A program made the translations under genes and the position numbers. Below are positions 7,079 through 7,577 of a stretch of DNA of 7,577 bases, piece by piece (the first letter of the stretch is position 1; each line of letters begins with the position of its first letter). Under the pieces are notes generated by a model, which had not been told where the DNA came from, ran no database searches, and was given only the letters and a program-made list of their open reading frames with translations. The stretch is taken from positions 1-7,577 of the forward strand of contig JAJYNP010000224.1 in the NCBI GenBank assembly GCA_021786265.1, given 5' to 3'. The stretch is from Chloroflexota bacterium. GTDB lineage: Bacteria; Chloroflexota; Limnocylindria; Limnocylindrales; CSP1-4.

Positions 7079-7123
7079 CGTGAGCGCCGCGTGATGGTGG
7101 GATAGTGCCGTGGATCGCTCACG
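7079..7123. repeat. Interrupted inverted repeat upstream of hsdM
   Basis: CGTGAGCG (7079-7086) and CGCTCACG (7116-7123) are exact 8-bp reverse complements separated by 29 nt. The right arm ends 51 nt before the hsdM ATG. The placement would suit an operator or a leader hairpin controlling hsdM, but an 8-bp match in 250 bp of GC-rich DNA can arise by chance. I saw no convincing -35/-10 pair around it. Confidence 0.35.
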
Positions 7124-7164
7124 AAGACTCTGTGGCGGTCATTGAACGGCGCCAGCTGGAGAAC

Positions 7165-7169
7165 GAAGG
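7165..7169 (+). promoter_or_regulatory. Ribosome binding site of hsdM
   Basis: GAAGG lies 5 nt before the ATG at 7175. It decides the start: the frame is open back to the TAG at 7103-7105, and the only upstream alternative seen is a TTG at 7142. The large helicase gene has no comparable site. Confidence 0.6.
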
Positions 7170-7174
7170 CACAT

Positions 7175-7577
7175 ATGGCCAACTCGGGCAACGGCGACGC
7201 CGCCTCGACCAGAAGCTTCGAGGCCAGGCTCTGGCAGACCGCCGACGCCCTGCGCAACAACATGGACGCCGCCGAGTACAAGCACGTCGTCCTAGGCCTC
7301 ATCTTCCTCAAGTACATCAGCGACGCCTTCGAGGCGAAGCACACCGATCTCGAGGCCGACCGCGCCCAGGGCGCCGACCCCGAGGATCCCGACGAGTACC
7401 GCGCCGCGAGCATCTTCTGGGTCCCGCGCGAAGCCCGATGGCAGCATCTCCGGGCCAGCGCGCCGCAACCGACCATCGGGACCCTCGTCGACGACGCGAT
7501 GACGGCGATCGAGCGGGACAACCCCTCGCTCAAGAGCGTCCTGCCCAAGGACTACGCCCGGCCCGGCCTCGACAAGC
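7175..7577 (+). CDS. hsdM: Type I restriction-modification system DNA methyltransferase subunit HsdM (N-terminal part; 3' end outside window)
   Basis: The frame runs without a stop from the ATG at 7175 to the window end, giving 134 codons. HsdM is the modification subunit of type I systems: with HsdS it forms an M2S methyltransferase that makes N6-methyladenine at a bipartite site, and with HsdR the restriction complex. Visible evidence is the HsdM N-terminal helical domain, with [20 protein letters not shown] (residues 19-38), then [15 protein letters not shown], followed by [13 protein letters not shown], all typical of the family. The SAM-binding domain with its NPPF motif would lie downstream (HsdM is usually 480-550 residues). 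The start is supported by a GAAGG site 5 nt upstream. Third positions are nearly all G/C (2 of the first 50 codons end in A/T), unlike the preceding helicase gene. hsdS and hsdR presumably follow outside the window. Confidence 0.93.
   Translation, partial: MANSGNGDAASTRSFEARLWQTADALRNNMDAAEYKHVVLGLIFLKYISDAFEAKHTDLEADRAQGADPEDPDEYRAASIFWVPREARWQHLRASAPQPTIGTLVDDAMTAIERDNPSLKSVLPKDYARPGLDK

Noticed and set aside
7033..7548. A 171-residue antisense open frame over the start of hsdM
   Set aside because: The sense strand encodes an unmistakable HsdM N-terminal domain with a good ribosome binding site, so the antisense frame is a shadow.
1..7577. CRISPR array, tRNA, rRNA or insertion sequence
   Set aside because: No regularly spaced repeats, cloverleaf-like segments, rRNA signatures or transposase-like frames were seen on either strand.

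Overview
The window comes from a high-GC bacterium. Third codon positions are almost all G or C in the flanking genes: in the first 50 codons examined, only 2 end in A/T in the dehydrogenase gene and only 2 in hsdM. The dehydrogenase sequence and the remnant of a TM0106-type helicase fit Actinomycetota or Chloroflexota. No rRNA or other lineage marker is present, so the phylum is an inference.

Layout. Bases 1-626 hold the C-terminal two thirds of a thiamine-diphosphate 2-oxoacid dehydrogenase E1 beta subunit, a core metabolic gene cut by the window edge. Bases 627-1205 are mostly degenerate. They contain a possible 36-codon ORF, a short GC-rich direct repeat, and a truncated helicase C-terminus (about 981-1180) that keeps motifs V and VI of a RecB-like/TM0106-type helicase-nuclease but has lost everything else. 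Its stop codon overlaps the start of the main gene as ATGA. Bases 1202-6925 are one very large gene of 1907 codons. It encodes a superfamily 1 helicase fused to a Vsr/DUF559-type endonuclease, then a probable DUF3320-like region, then a C-terminal Cys/His cluster. Bases 6926-7174 are a non-coding spacer with two perfect 8-bp inverted repeats, one of them terminator-like. Bases 7175-7577 start a type I restriction-modification methyltransferase subunit (HsdM), cut by the window edge.

Interpretation. The helicase-nuclease and hsdM look like the left edge of a defence island placed beside a housekeeping dehydrogenase operon, with the helicase remnant marking the probable junction. The helicase-nuclease has the general layout of single-gene helicase plus Vsr defence proteins (compare the Hhe type, recalled as DUF4011-helicase-Vsr), but I do not see a DUF4011 signature at its N-terminus. 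It may therefore be a divergent or undescribed variant. Whether it works alone or with the type I system cannot be decided from this window, because hsdS and hsdR would lie beyond its right edge.
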